Counted from the first letter of the stretch, positions 51,399 through 60,838 are shown. The stretch: 64,000 nt of DNA from Pseudomonas sp. GV085 (GCF_003050925.1 NZ_QAOV01000008.1:186001-250000); one strand, 5' to 3'. The notes: a model not told the origin generated them from the sequence alone. Numbers and translations: made by a program.

Positions 51399-52499
51399 AT
51401 GGACTCAATGAAACGCATACTGGGCGCCAGCGTTTGCGGACTGTCGCTGCTGGCCAGCGCGGTGCACGCCGAACAGCAAGAATTGCGGGTGTACAACTGG
51501 GCGGACTACATCCTGCCGTCCGTGCCCAAGGATTTCGCCAGGGACACCGGGATCAAGGTGACCTGGGACACCTTCGACACCAACGAGTCCCTGGAAGCCA
51601 AGCTGCTGACCGGCAACTCGGGCTACGACCTGGTGGTGCCATCGAACCAGTTCATCGAAACCCAGATCAAGGCGGGCGTGTTCCAGAAACTCGACAAGTC
51701 CAGGTTGCCGAATTGGTCGCACCAGGACCCGGCCCTGCTCAAGCTGCTGGACAAGAACGACCCGGGCAACCTGTACGGCGTGCCCTACATGTACGGCACC
51801 GTGCTGATCGGCTTCAACCCGGCCAAGGTCAAGGCGGCGCTGGGCGAGAATGCGCCGGTGGACAGCTGGGACCTGGTGTTCAAGCCCGAGAACATGGAGA
51901 AGCTCAAGGCCTGTGGCGTCGCCATGCTCGACTCGCCGTCGGAGATCCTGCCGCTGGCCCTGCATTACCTGGGGCTGGACCCGAATAGCCAGAACCCCGA
52001 TGACTACGAAAAAGCCAAGGCGCTGATGCTCAGGGTTCGCCCTTACGTCACCTACTTCAACTCCGCCAAGTACATGACCGACATTGCCAATGGCGATATC
52101 TGCGTGGCCATCGGTTACTCCGGCAGCTTCTATCAATTCGGCAATCGCGCCAAAGAGGCGGGTAACGGCGTGGTCGTCGACTGGCGCCTGCCGAAAGAAG
52201 GCGCGCCGATCTGGTTCGACACCTTCGCCATTCCGAAAAGCGCGAAGAACGTCACCGAGGCCCACGAATTCCTCAACAACCTGCTGGACCCGAAAGTCAT
52301 CGCGCCGATCAGCGACTTCCTCGGTTACCCGAATGCCAACAAGGACTCGCTGGCGCTGATCGACAAGGACATCACCGGCAACCCGAATCTGACACCGACC
52401 AGCGAGGCATTGAAGACGCTGTACGTCGTGCAGCCATTGCCGCAAAAGCTCGAGCGGGTACGCACGCGCGTGTGGACCAGCATCAAGTCCGATCAGTAA
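51399..52499 (+). CDS. Polyamine-type ABC transporter solute-binding protein (PotF/SpuD-like)
   Basis: The protein has 366 residues with a signal peptide (cut after AVHA). The PotF/PotD group marks are LRVYNWADYILPSVPKDFARDTGIKVTWDTFDTNESLEAKLLTG, GVPYMYGTVLIGFNP and FDTFAIPKSAKN. It is alone: no permease or ATPase genes are adjacent, so it must share a transporter encoded elsewhere, perhaps the Pot-like set at 56.5-60.5 kb. Substrate is likely a polyamine or similar amine. Confidence 0.87.
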   Translation: MDSMKRILGASVCGLSLLASAVHAEQQELRVYNWADYILPSVPKDFARDTGIKVTWDTFDTNESLEAKLLTGNSGYDLVVPSNQFIETQIKAGVFQKLDKSRLPNWSHQDPALLKLLDKNDPGNLYGVPYMYGTVLIGFNPAKVKAALGENAPVDSWDLVFKPENMEKLKACGVAMLDSPSEILPLALHYLGLDPNSQNPDDYEKAKALMLRVRPYVTYFNSAKYMTDIANGDICVAIGYSGSFYQFGNRAKEAGNGVVVDWRLPKEGAPIWFDTFAIPKSAKNVTEAHEFLNNLLDPKVIAPISDFLGYPNANKDSLALIDKDITGNPNLTPTSEALKTLYVVQPLPQKLERVRTRVWTSIKSDQ

Positions 52500-52514
52500 C
52501 ACAGGGAGTATGGG

Positions 52515-52649
52515 TGTACACAAAACCTGTGCTCGACACAAAAAACTGTGGGAGCGAGCCTGCTCGCGAAGGCGTAGTGTCAGTCAATGCATGTGTCGAC
52601 TGATCCACCGCCTTCGCGAGCAGGCTCGCTCCTACAGGTTTTGTGTACA
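52515..52649. repeat. REPIN with extended arms
   Basis: Inverted REPs (52547-52636) are enclosed by a perfect 15-bp inverted repeat TGTACACAAAACCTG / CAGGTTTTGTGTACA; on the left, 17 extra bases separate it from the REP. It lies between convergent genes. Confidence 0.85.
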
Positions 52650-52669
52650 TCCATGGCTCTGTGCAGGAC

Positions 52670-53470
52670 TCAGCGAAAAAACTCCCCCGGTGTTTCGCCG
52701 AACTGTTGTCGGAAGGCCGCGATAAACGCCGACGTCGAGTCGTAGCCACAAGCCAATGCGACATCGGTCACCCGCTCGCCCTGTTCCAGTGGCGTCAGGG
52801 CGCCGAGCAGGCGCAAGCGCTGACGCCAGGCGCGAAAGGTCAGGCCGGTGTCGCGCAGGAACAGGCGACTGAGGGTTTTCTCGGTGACGCCGAATTGGTC
52901 GCTCCAGTGACTGAGCGTGGTCTGTTGCTCCGGGTGCGACTCCAGGCTTTGAGCGATCTGCCGCAATCGGCTGTCCTGGGGCAGGGGCAGCATCAAATCG
53001 ATCTGCGGCGCCTCAGCCAACTGATCCAGAATCACCTGGGCCAACCGACCGTGCGGACCGTTCTGATCGTATTCCACCGGAACCTGACTGAAGGCACGGA
53101 TCAACTCGCGCAACAAATCGCTGACCCCCAAGACATGACAGCCCGGCTGCGCCCACGTCGAGACGCTGCAGTCGATGTACAGGCTGCGCATTTCCGTGCG
53201 CGGCGAGCTGAATACCCGGTGCGGCATGCCCGCCGGAATCCACACCGCGCGCTCCGGCGGGGCGACGAAACGCCCGACGCCGGTCTGTATTTCGAGCACG
53301 CCCTGAATTGCATAGGAAAGCTGCACCCACGGATGGCTATGGCGCCGGGTCAGTGCGCGATTGGGCAGCGATTCGGTACGGCCGTAGAGTGGCCGTGGCA
53401 GGCTGGACAGCCCGGGAATACTGCGCCGGATACTTTTGTCATGTCCTTTAGGCGGCATCTGCTGGCTCAT
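52670..53470 (-). CDS. AraC family transcriptional regulator with cupin sensor
   Basis: The protein has 266 residues from the ATG of MSQQMPPKGHDKSI. A N-terminal cupin-type domain (HSHPWVQLSYAIQGVLEIQTGVGRF, WIPAGMPHRV) is joined to a C-terminal double helix-turn-helix (about 165-262: LSHWSDQFGVTEKTLSRLFLRDTGLTF, VTDVALACGYDSTSAFIAAFRQQFGETPGEFF). It resembles regulators placed next to exporters (NimR type). It is divergent from the BASS transporter by 61 bases and probably controls it. Confidence 0.88.
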   Translation of the reverse strand: MSQQMPPKGHDKSIRRSIPGLSSLPRPLYGRTESLPNRALTRRHSHPWVQLSYAIQGVLEIQTGVGRFVAPPERAVWIPAGMPHRVFSSPRTEMRSLYIDCSVSTWAQPGCHVLGVSDLLRELIRAFSQVPVEYDQNGPHGRLAQVILDQLAEAPQIDLMLPLPQDSRLRQIAQSLESHPEQQTTLSHWSDQFGVTEKTLSRLFLRDTGLTFRAWRQRLRLLGALTPLEQGERVTDVALACGYDSTSAFIAAFRQQFGETPGEFFR

Positions 53471-53531
53471 CGGCGTTAGTCGGTAATATCCAGTCACGTT
53501 AGAGTCGCTTCCACGTACTGGCAACCCCCGG

Positions 53532-54542
53532 ATGACCAAACCCATGACCCGCCCCCGTCTGTTACCCGACAACTTCACCCTGACCCTGATCGGCGTGGTG
53601 ACGCTCGCCAGCCTGCTGCCCGCCAGCGGTCAGGTCGCGGTCGGTTTTGGCTGGCTGACCAACATCGCCATTGCGCTGCTGTTTTTCCTGCATGGCGCCA
53701 AGCTGTCTCGCGAGTCGATCATTGCCGGTGCCGGGCACTGGCGCCTGCATGTTCTGGTGTTCAGCCTGACCTTCGTGCTGTTTCCGTTGCTCGGCCTGGC
53801 GCTAAAACCGCTGTTGTCGCCGCTGATCGGCAACGACCTGTACATGGGTATGCTTTACCTGTGTGCGCTGCCCGCTACGGTGCAATCGGCGATTGCCTTT
53901 ACTTCGCTGGCACGGGGCAACATCCCGGCGGCGATTTGCAGCGCGGCAGCATCCAGCCTGTTCGGGATTTTCCTCACGCCATTGCTGGTGACCCTGCTGC
54001 TCAATGTGCACGGCGAAGGCACCTCGACCCTCGACGCCATCCTCAAGATCAGCGTGCAACTGCTGCTGCCGTTCATTGCCGGGCAAATCGCGCGGCGCTG
54101 GATCGGCAACTGGGTGGCGCGCAACAAGAGCTGGTTGAAGTTCGTTGACCAGGGTTCGATTTTGCTGGTGGTCTACGGCGCGTTCAGCGAGGCGGTGATC
54201 GAGGGGCTCTGGCAGCAGATTCCAGTGCTGGATCTGGTCGGGCTGGTGGTGGCGTGCTGCGTGGTCCTGTCGCTGGTGCTGGTGGCCTCGACCGTACTGG
54301 GCAAAGCCTTCGGCTTCAACCAGGAAGACCGCATCACCATTCTCTTCTGCGGTTCGAAGAAAAGCCTGGCAACCGGCGTGCCCATGGCCCAGGTGCTGTT
54401 TGCCGGTAGCACCATTGGTGTGCTGATCCTGCCGCTGATGCTGTTCCACCAGATTCAATTGATGGTCTGTGCGGTGCTGGCGCAGCGTTTTGCCAAGCGG
54501 CCGGAATCGATTCCGGAACTGATGGCTCAGGTTGACCCTTGA
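53532..54542 (+). CDS. Bile acid:sodium symporter family transporter
   Basis: The protein has 336 residues and about ten helices, of the BASS/YfeH type (SBF-like). Marks are TNIAIALLFFLHGAKLSRESI near residue 45, LYLCALPATVQSAIAFTSLARGN near 115 and FCGSKKSLATGVPMAQVLF near 275, which suit the sodium-binding crossover motifs. Bacterial members move organic anions, often as efflux or uptake of pantoate-like acids. Its divergent AraC neighbour is the likely regulator. A strong hairpin follows the stop. Confidence 0.87.
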   Translation: MTKPMTRPRLLPDNFTLTLIGVVTLASLLPASGQVAVGFGWLTNIAIALLFFLHGAKLSRESIIAGAGHWRLHVLVFSLTFVLFPLLGLALKPLLSPLIGNDLYMGMLYLCALPATVQSAIAFTSLARGNIPAAICSAAASSLFGIFLTPLLVTLLLNVHGEGTSTLDAILKISVQLLLPFIAGQIARRWIGNWVARNKSWLKFVDQGSILLVVYGAFSEAVIEGLWQQIPVLDLVGLVVACCVVLSLVLVASTVLGKAFGFNQEDRITILFCGSKKSLATGVPMAQVLFAGSTIGVLILPLMLFHQIQLMVCAVLAQRFAKRPESIPELMAQVDP

Positions 54543-54550
54543 TTTGCCAG

Positions 54551-54582
54551 CCGTGGCGGCTCGAGTGAGCCGCCACGGTTTT
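54551..54582. terminator. Bidirectional intrinsic terminator
   Basis: CCGTGGCGGCTC / GAGCCGCCACGG form a 12-bp stem with a 4-base loop, then TTTTAT. It lies between the convergent ends of the BASS transporter and the amidase. Confidence 0.85.
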
Positions 54583-54587
54583 ATCGG

Positions 54588-56303
54588 TCAGCCCTTGTCA
54601 GCGACCAATGGCGGGGTACGCGGCGGGATCATGCGTTTGTTCCCGGTCGACTCGAACGCCGATGCCAGGTGCAGCAGCGACGAGTCGTCATAGGCGCGCC
54701 CGGCAAACGTCAGGCCGACCGGCATGCCGATGTCCGGCATCACGCCCATCGGCACGGTGACTGTCGGCACGCCGAGGTGGCGGATGGCGAGGTTGCCGTT
54801 GGCGACCCATACGCCGTTGCTCCAGGCGATATCCGCCGATTGCGGATCGACATCGGCATTCGCCGGGCCCACGTCGGCAACCGTCGGGAACAGCACTGCG
54901 TCGAGACCCAGGCGATCCATCCAGTCTTCCAGATCGATCTTTCGGGTTTTCTCCAGTCCGCGCAGGCCGTCCGGCAACGTGCTGATCTGGTCCCACGGGG
55001 TGATGCCGCGTTCGGCCATGCGCACGTATTCGTCCATGCCGGCGGCCAGGTCGCCCTCGCGGTTGGGCAGGGTGCCCGGATCGTGAGGGAAGATCTGCGG
55101 GCCGTCGACATCGACCAGACGGTTGAGTTTCGGGTCGCCGTTGGCCTGCAGGAAATCATCGAACGCCCAGGCGGTCAGGTCCCACAGTTCATGGTGTAAA
55201 AATTCCTTGGAGACAATGCCGCGATTGAACACGGTCGGCGCGCCAGGACGATCGCCTTCGCAATTGGAAACCAGCGGGAAATCCACGTCGATCACTTCGG
55301 CACCCGCGTCTTCGAGGGCCTTGCGTGCCTGTTCCCAGAGCCCGATCACCGAAGGACGGGTGTGGATGCGCTGGCCGGTCGGGCCACCGATGCCTGGCGC
55401 TTCAGAGGTGCCGGCTTCAGGGTCGGCGTTGATGTACATGCGTGGAATGCCGAACTTCTTGCCTTTGAGCGCATCGCTGTTGGCGGCCAGCGCCGCGTAG
55501 GATTTGGGGCGCACCAGGGACGAGCTCGGGATCGGCACCCAGGGTTGCAGGCGCCACAGATCGCCACGGGTGTCCGGGTCATCGGCGACCACCACGTCGA
55601 GCACTTCGAGCAGGTCGGCCATGGTCCGGGCAAACGGCACGACCACGTCCATGGTCGGGGTCAACGGCCAGTTGCCGCGCACCGAGATCACTCCGCGCGA
55701 AGGGGTGTAGGCGCACAAGCCATTGTTCGAGGCCGGTCCGCGACCGCTCGACCAGGTTTCTTCCGCCAGGCCGAAGGCCGCGAAACTCGCGGCAGTGGCA
55801 GTACCCGCGCCGTTCGACGAACCGGAGGCGAAAGGGGCGGTGAGGTAGTCAGCGTTGTACGGGCTCTCGGCACGGCCGTAGACGCCGCGCTGCATCCCGC
55901 CGTTGGCCATCGGCGGCATGTTGGTCTTGCCCAGGCAGATCGCCCCGCCAGCGCGCAGGCGCTCGATGGTGAACGCGTCGCGATAGGCAGCCAGGTCCTT
56001 GAAGGCCGGGCTGCCGGATGCAGCGGTGAGGCCCTTGACCAGATAGCTGTCCTTGGCGGTGTAAGGGATGCCGTCCAGCGGGCCCAGCGTCTGGCCCTTG
56101 GCGCGACGGGCGTCGGACGCCTGCGCTTCGGCGAGCGCCTCGGGGTTGCGCACCACGACCGCGTTCAGCGCGGTTGGCGTTTCGGGGCCGTCGTAGGCGT
56201 CGATCCGCGCGAGATAAGCCTGGACCAGTTCAACCGAGGTGGTCTGGCCGGATTCGAGCGCGGCGCGCAGCTCGGCAATGGAAACTTCGGTAACTTCGAT
56301 CAT
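54588..56303 (-). CDS. Amidase signature family hydrolase
   Basis: The protein has 571 residues, at the long end of the family. The Ser-cisSer-Lys triad region is visible: Lys in PYTAKDSYLVKG (about 85), the Gly/Ser loop FASGSSNGAGTATA and the nucleophile region ETWSSGRGPASNNG. The early LGPLDGIPYTAKD is typical. It hydrolyses an amide, ester or ureide. The gene lies between two parts of the shared-operator regulon, but I saw no clear copy of that operator in its 180-base upstream region. Membership is by position only. Confidence 0.87.
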   Translation of the reverse strand: MIEVTEVSIAELRAALESGQTTSVELVQAYLARIDAYDGPETPTALNAVVVRNPEALAEAQASDARRAKGQTLGPLDGIPYTAKDSYLVKGLTAASGSPAFKDLAAYRDAFTIERLRAGGAICLGKTNMPPMANGGMQRGVYGRAESPYNADYLTAPFASGSSNGAGTATAASFAAFGLAEETWSSGRGPASNNGLCAYTPSRGVISVRGNWPLTPTMDVVVPFARTMADLLEVLDVVVADDPDTRGDLWRLQPWVPIPSSSLVRPKSYAALAANSDALKGKKFGIPRMYINADPEAGTSEAPGIGGPTGQRIHTRPSVIGLWEQARKALEDAGAEVIDVDFPLVSNCEGDRPGAPTVFNRGIVSKEFLHHELWDLTAWAFDDFLQANGDPKLNRLVDVDGPQIFPHDPGTLPNREGDLAAGMDEYVRMAERGITPWDQISTLPDGLRGLEKTRKIDLEDWMDRLGLDAVLFPTVADVGPANADVDPQSADIAWSNGVWVANGNLAIRHLGVPTVTVPMGVMPDIGMPVGLTFAGRAYDDSSLLHLASAFESTGNKRMIPPRTPPLVADKG

Positions 56304-56484
56304 GCTGCCACCGCCGCTTGCAGGTGGAGGGTCCCAAACACTTCACTTTTCTCGAAATGGACTTTCATATCGTTATTCTCGTTGCACTGTGTGGCACGAC
56401 AGGGTCGGGTGTTAAAAATACTGAGCACTATTTAGCATTAAACCGGGATTATAGGAATCTGTTGTCCAATTTATCTTACAGGCG

Positions 56485-56523
56485 ACAGAAAAAAGGCCAC
56501 CACAACCCGACGTTGTGGTGGCC
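56485..56523 (-). terminator. Intrinsic terminator of the ABC operon
   Basis: GGCCACCACAAC / GTTGTGGTGGCC form a perfect 12-bp stem with a 5-base loop. Read on the minus strand it is followed by TTTTTTCTGTC. It lies 45 bases beyond the ABC ATPase stop, before the amidase promoter. Confidence 0.9.
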
Positions 56524-56567
56524 CGAGGGTGACTCATTATAGTGGCCCGCGCGCGCAGGCCAATGGC

Positions 56568-57722
56568 TCAGTGAGCGCCGGCGGCCTTGTTCAGGTCGCT
56601 TTCAGCCCATTCGGTGTAGACGCAGGCATCGGCGGTGGCCCAGCGCACCCGCACCGGGTCGCCGGCCTTGAGCGGCATGCCAGCGGCGGACAGTGCCTTG
56701 ACCGTCATCGAGGTGCCGCCCGCAGTGACCACGCTGCAGGTCTGGCTTTCGCCGAGAAACAGCACTTCCACGACCTTGGCCGAGACTTCGTTCCAGCCGG
56801 CGGCCAGGGGTTCCTGCGCAGCTTGCTCGACACTCAAGGCCAAGGCTTTTTCCGGACGCACCATCAGCAAAACATCTTGATCAGTCTGCAACCCTGCGGT
56901 CAGGCGAATCGACAACGGCTGCCCTTCGAAGCTCGCCACCGCATTACCCTGGGCTTTGAGCTTGAGGAAGTTCGAGTTGCCGAGGAACGAGGCGACAAAG
57001 GCGTTCGGCGGATTCTGGTACAGGTCATAGCCGCTGCCCAGGCCGACGATTTTGCCGTGGCTGAAAATCGCAATGCGCTGGGACAGGCGCATGGCTTCTT
57101 CCTGGTCGTGGGTCACGTAGACGATGGTGATGCCCAGGCGTCGATGCAGCTGGCGCAGTTCATCCTGCAAGTCTTCACGCAGTTTCTTGTCCAGTGCACC
57201 GAGGGGTTCGTCCATCAGCAGGATGCGTGGTTCGTAAACCAACGCGCGGGCGATAGCGACTCGTTGCTGCTGGCCACCGGACAGTTGCGAAGGGCGGCGA
57301 TGGGCGAACTGCTCAAGTTGCACCAGCTTGAGCATCGCATCGACCCGGCGCTCGCGTTCGGCAGTGGCCAGTTTGCGGATGGCCAACGGGAAGGCGATGT
57401 TGTCGCGTACCGACAGATGCGGGAACAGTGAGTAGCGCTGGAACACCATGCCGATGTCGCGCTTGTGCGGCGGCACGTTGACCAGGGACTGGCCGTTGAC
57501 CAGGATCTCGCCGCTGCTCGGGGTTTCGAAGCCGGCCAGCATCGACAGCGTGGTGCTTTTGCCCGAGCCGCTGGAGCCGAGGAAGGTGAGGAATTCACCG
57601 TCCTTGATGTCCAGCGAGATGTTGTCCACGGCGGCGAAGTCGCCGTAGTGCTTGTTCAGGTTACGCAGGCTGACCAGGGGCTTGTCATTTTGCTGCGCGG
57701 AATCTTTGATCACTGCACTCAT
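56568..57722 (-). CDS. ABC transporter ATP-binding protein, spermidine/putrescine (PotA) type
   Basis: The protein has 384 residues. The nucleotide-binding domain shows Walker A FLGSSGSGKST (about 52), Q-loop VFQRYSLFPHLSV, signature LSGGQQQRVAIARAL (about 150) and Walker B ILLMDEPLGALD. A C-terminal TOBE domain (about 290-375, LMVRPEKALAL) is typical of the PotA/FbpC group. It is the last gene of a four-gene import operon, read after solute-binding protein, permease and permease. Confidence 0.93.
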   Translation of the reverse strand: MSAVIKDSAQQNDKPLVSLRNLNKHYGDFAAVDNISLDIKDGEFLTFLGSSGSGKSTTLSMLAGFETPSSGEILVNGQSLVNVPPHKRDIGMVFQRYSLFPHLSVRDNIAFPLAIRKLATAERERRVDAMLKLVQLEQFAHRRPSQLSGGQQQRVAIARALVYEPRILLMDEPLGALDKKLREDLQDELRQLHRRLGITIVYVTHDQEEAMRLSQRIAIFSHGKIVGLGSGYDLYQNPPNAFVASFLGNSNFLKLKAQGNAVASFEGQPLSIRLTAGLQTDQDVLLMVRPEKALALSVEQAAQEPLAAGWNEVSAKVVEVLFLGESQTCSVVTAGGTSMTVKALSAAGMPLKAGDPVRVRWATADACVYTEWAESDLNKAAGAH

Positions 57723-57738
57723 GTCGTACTCCTGGCGC

Positions 57739-58548
57739 TCAAGCGCTGATTTCGTTGCGCCGGCGCAGAGCGGCGGCGATCACCATGACCAACACCGAGA
57801 GGCCGATCAGCAGCGTCGAAGCGACGGCGATCACGGGCGTCAGGTCCTGGCGCAGGGTGGTCCACATTTTCACGGGGAGGGTTTGCAGGGTCGGGCTGGC
57901 CATCATCACGCTCAACACCACTTCATCCCACGAGACGAGAAAGGCGAAGAGGGCGCCGGCCACCATGCCCGGACGGATCGCCGGGAAGGTCACCTTGAAC
58001 ACCGCTTGCAGGCGCGAGGCGCCGCAGATCACCGCCGCATCCTCGATCGACTGATCGAACAGCTTCAGCGAGTTGATGATCGAGATGATGGTGAACGGCA
58101 ACGCGACGATGACGTGGCTGACCACGAACGCGAACATGGTCCCGGTGTAGCCGAGTTTCAGGAACAGCGCGTACACCGCCACGGCGATGATCACCAGCGG
58201 CACGATCATCGGCAGGGTGAACAGGCCGTAGAGCATTTCCCGGCCGGGGAAGCGACCACGCACCAGGGCGAACGCGGTGGGCAGGCCCAAAGCGACGGCG
58301 AAGAAGGTGGTCAGTACCGCGACTTTCAGGCTGGCCATGGCGGCGTTCATCCAGTCGGCGTTGGAGAAGAACTGGCCGTACCATTTCAGTGTCCAGCCCG
58401 GCGGCGGGAACACCAGCCATTGCGATGAGCCGAACGACAGCAGCACGATGAACACGATCGGCAACAGCAGGAACAGCCCGATCAGCCCGGTGGTGGCATA
58501 CAGGCCGAAGCGCATGCGCCGGCTCATGGCATTGGGGGTCAGGAGCAT
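57739..58548 (-). CDS. ABC transporter permease, PotC type
   Basis: The protein has 269 residues and six helices, starting MLLTPNAMSRRMRFGLYATTG. The EAA-loop (EDAAVICGASRLQAVFKVTFPAIRPG) and the opening helix GLIGLFLLLPIVFIVLLSFGSS place it with PotC/PotI permeases. It lies 16 bases upstream of the ATPase and 6 bases after the other permease. Confidence 0.92.
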   Translation of the reverse strand: MLLTPNAMSRRMRFGLYATTGLIGLFLLLPIVFIVLLSFGSSQWLVFPPPGWTLKWYGQFFSNADWMNAAMASLKVAVLTTFFAVALGLPTAFALVRGRFPGREMLYGLFTLPMIVPLVIIAVAVYALFLKLGYTGTMFAFVVSHVIVALPFTIISIINSLKLFDQSIEDAAVICGASRLQAVFKVTFPAIRPGMVAGALFAFLVSWDEVVLSVMMASPTLQTLPVKMWTTLRQDLTPVIAVASTLLIGLSVLVMVIAAALRRRNEISA

Positions 58549-58554
58549 GACGGC

Positions 58555-59487
58555 TTACCTCGCGTTGCTGGCGCCAACCGGGGATTCCGGCTGGAGCTTC
58601 AGGTAGAAGTAGAACAGCACCAGCGTGATCACGATCAGCAACGCGGCGCCGGCACTCGCCAGGCCCCAATTGAGGAACGACTGCACCTGCTGAATGATGA
58701 ACTCGGGCAGCATCATGTTCTGCGCACCGCCCAGCAGCGCCGGGGTCACGTAGTAACCAAGGGACATCACGAACACCATCAGGCCGCCGGAGAACAGCCC
58801 CGGCCGGCACAGCGGCAGGAACACCCGGAAGAAGTTGGTCCAGGGGCTGGCGCCGCAGATGGAACCTGCCTGCAGGATCATCGGGTCGATGGCCTGCATG
58901 GTCGCCTGCAACGGCAGCACGATGAACGGGATCATGATGTAGCTCATGCCGATTACCACGCCGGTGAGGTTGTGCACCATCTCCAGCGGTTGATCGATGA
59001 TGCCCATGGCCATCAGCGCCTTGTTGATCACCCCGGAGGCTTGCAGCAACACAAGCCAGGAGTAGGTGCGGGCGAGCAGGCTGGTCCACATCGACAGCAG
59101 CACGATGTTCAGGATCCAGCGACCCCAGCCACGCGGCACCAGGGTGATCGCCCAGGCCAGCGGGAAGCCCAGCAGCAGGCTGAACAGCGTCACCAGGCCG
59201 GCCACCGAGAAGGTGTTGAGCAAGACCCGGGCATAGGCCGAGTTGGCGAACAGTTGCTCGTAGTTGCCCAGGCCCGGCACCGGTTCCAGCACGCCGCGCA
59301 ACAGCAGGCCAATCAACGGCGCGAGGAAGAACAGGCCGAGGAACAGCAGGGCGGGGATCAGGTTGCCCGATCCGCGCCAGCGCTGGGCCAGGCTCGGCGA
59401 TTGCGTCATCGTAGCCGCCTTGCCGGCAGCGCCTGGGGCGCTCCCGACTGACGTGGAGGGACGGGATGCGGTTGCCGTCATTTTCAT
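58555..59487 (-). CDS. ABC transporter permease, PotB type
   Basis: The protein has 310 residues. The start MKMTATASRPS is chosen because its ATG overlaps the stop of the solute-binding gene (ATGA). A polar N-terminal tail (about 40 residues) precedes six helices (LIPALLFLGLFFLAPLIGLLL first). The EAA-type loop QAGSICGASPWTNFFRVFLPLCRPG is present. It pairs with the PotC-type permease as the membrane channel. Confidence 0.9.
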   Translation of the reverse strand: MKMTATASRPSTSVGSAPGAAGKAATMTQSPSLAQRWRGSGNLIPALLFLGLFFLAPLIGLLLRGVLEPVPGLGNYEQLFANSAYARVLLNTFSVAGLVTLFSLLLGFPLAWAITLVPRGWGRWILNIVLLSMWTSLLARTYSWLVLLQASGVINKALMAMGIIDQPLEMVHNLTGVVIGMSYIMIPFIVLPLQATMQAIDPMILQAGSICGASPWTNFFRVFLPLCRPGLFSGGLMVFVMSLGYYVTPALLGGAQNMMLPEFIIQQVQSFLNWGLASAGAALLIVITLVLFYFYLKLQPESPVGASNAR

Positions 59488-60509
59488 TTGACCAGCCATT
59501 CGTTCCACCGTGTCGCGATGGCCGGACCGTTCTTGGCCCAGTACGCGAAATCAAGAGTGATCTGATCCTTTGCGTAGGCGGTCGGCAGGTTTGGGGCCAG
59601 CACTGAGTCCAGGCGCTGCACGCTGTCGACGTTGACCGGGGCGTAGGCGGTCAGGTTGGAGAAGTCCGCCTGGCCCTTGGCACTGCTGGCGTTGGCCAGG
59701 AACTTCATCGCCGCGTCCTTGTTTTTCGAACCCTTGGGAATGACCAGGATGTCGGCCATGACCAGGTTTTGCTTCCAGCTTACGCCGACCGGGGCGCCGT
59801 CTTCTTGCAGGGCGTGAATCCGGCCGTTCCAGAACTGGCCCATGCTCGCTTCACCGGAGGCCAGCAGCTGCTGCGACTGCGCGCCGCCACCCCACCAGAC
59901 GATGTCTTTCTTGATGGTGTCGAGTTTTTTGAAGGCGCGGTCCAGGTCCAGCGGGTAGAGCTTGTCGGCAGGCACACCATCGGCCAGCAGCGCCAGTTCG
60001 AGCACGCCAGGGCTTGGCCATTTGTACAGGGCGCGTTTGCCAGGGTAGGTCTTGGTGTCGAACAGCGCGGACCAGTCCTGAGGCTTGCTGGCGCCGAGCT
60101 TGCCTTCGTTGTAGCCGAGGACGAAAGAGAAGAAGAACGAACCGACGCCGTGATCGCTGACGAAGCGCGGGTCGATCTTGTCGCGTTCAATGACTTTGAA
60201 ATCGAGGGGTTCGAGCAAGCCTTCGGCGGCGGCGCGCAGGGCGAAGTCGGCTTCGACGTCGACCACGTCCCATTGCACGTTGCCGCTTTCGACCATGGCC
60301 TTGAGTTTGCCGTAGTCGGTCGGGCCATCCTGCACCACGGAGATGCCGCTGGCCTTGCTGAACGGGTCGGCCCAGGCCTGCTTCTGCGCATCCTGGGTGC
60401 TGCCGCCCCAACTCACGAAGTTGACGCTTTCAGCCGCCAGCAATGCCTGGCTGGTCACGCTCAACAGTCCCGCAAAAAGAACCGCGGTCGCACGTTTGTT
60501 CAACACCAT
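59484..60509 (-). CDS. ABC transporter solute-binding protein, PotD/extracellular type 1
   Basis: The protein has 341 residues; the ATG with GAGGG 8 bases upstream is preferred over a GTG two codons earlier. The signal peptide (VLFAGLLSVTSQALLAAE) is clear. The fold (VNFVSWGGSTQDAQKQAWADPFSKASG, WDVVDVEADFALRAAAEG, DIVWWGGGAQSQQLLASGEA, FWNGRIHAL) is that of PotD-like type II binding proteins, distinct from the PotF-type protein at 51399. It is the first gene of the four-gene ABC operon. Shared-operator site D lies about 105-130 bases upstream. Confidence 0.9.
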   Translation of the reverse strand: MVLNKRATAVLFAGLLSVTSQALLAAESVNFVSWGGSTQDAQKQAWADPFSKASGISVVQDGPTDYGKLKAMVESGNVQWDVVDVEADFALRAAAEGLLEPLDFKVIERDKIDPRFVSDHGVGSFFFSFVLGYNEGKLGASKPQDWSALFDTKTYPGKRALYKWPSPGVLELALLADGVPADKLYPLDLDRAFKKLDTIKKDIVWWGGGAQSQQLLASGEASMGQFWNGRIHALQEDGAPVGVSWKQNLVMADILVIPKGSKNKDAAMKFLANASSAKGQADFSNLTAYAPVNVDSVQRLDSVLAPNLPTAYAKDQITLDFAYWAKNGPAIATRWNEWLVK

Positions 60510-60613
60510 TTTCACGCCCTCATTGTTGTGTTTATGAGCGGGGCTTTCGAGTGCCCGCCTATCGGGAGCATCAGTCCGTCGAGTCAGTGCTGACTGTTCG
60601 GTCTATGGAATAT

Positions 60614-60636
60614 CATATTATGGTATTCCAAACTTT
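60614..60636 (-). promoter_or_regulatory. Shared operator, site D (ABC operon promoter)
   Basis: On the minus strand it reads AAAG followed by TTTGGAATACCATAATATG and is identical over 23 bases to site C. A further ATGGAATATCAT just downstream makes a larger, imperfect inverted repeat. Confidence 0.75.
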
Positions 60637-60711
60637 GTGCAAGCACTTTGCCGTACCGGCTATCAGCCGAAACACGATTATTTGGATGTGTTGATTGAAC
60701 CGGGCTTGACT

Positions 60712-60830
60712 GGCAATGCATCCCTTGTGGGAGCGAGCCTGCTCGCGAAGAGGCCGGTACATTCGACATCTTCATTGGCTGACACTCCGTCTTCGCGAGC
60801 AGGCTCGCTCCCACAGGGGAATTGCATTCA
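60712..60830. repeat. REPIN of the GTGGGAGCGAGCC family
   Basis: Inverted REPs (60726-60816) surround about 45 bases. The flanks CAATGCATCCC and GGGGAATTGCATT pair imperfectly beyond the REP ends. It lies between the ribBA-like stop and the ABC promoter. Confidence 0.83.
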
Positions 60831-60838
60831 GCCCAAAA

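Noticed and set aside
52670..53470. AraC regulator as owner of the TGGTATACCATAATACA sites
   Set aside because: AraC sites are usually direct repeats. The operator is a palindrome of GntR-FCD style, and no copy lies in the AraC/BASS gap.
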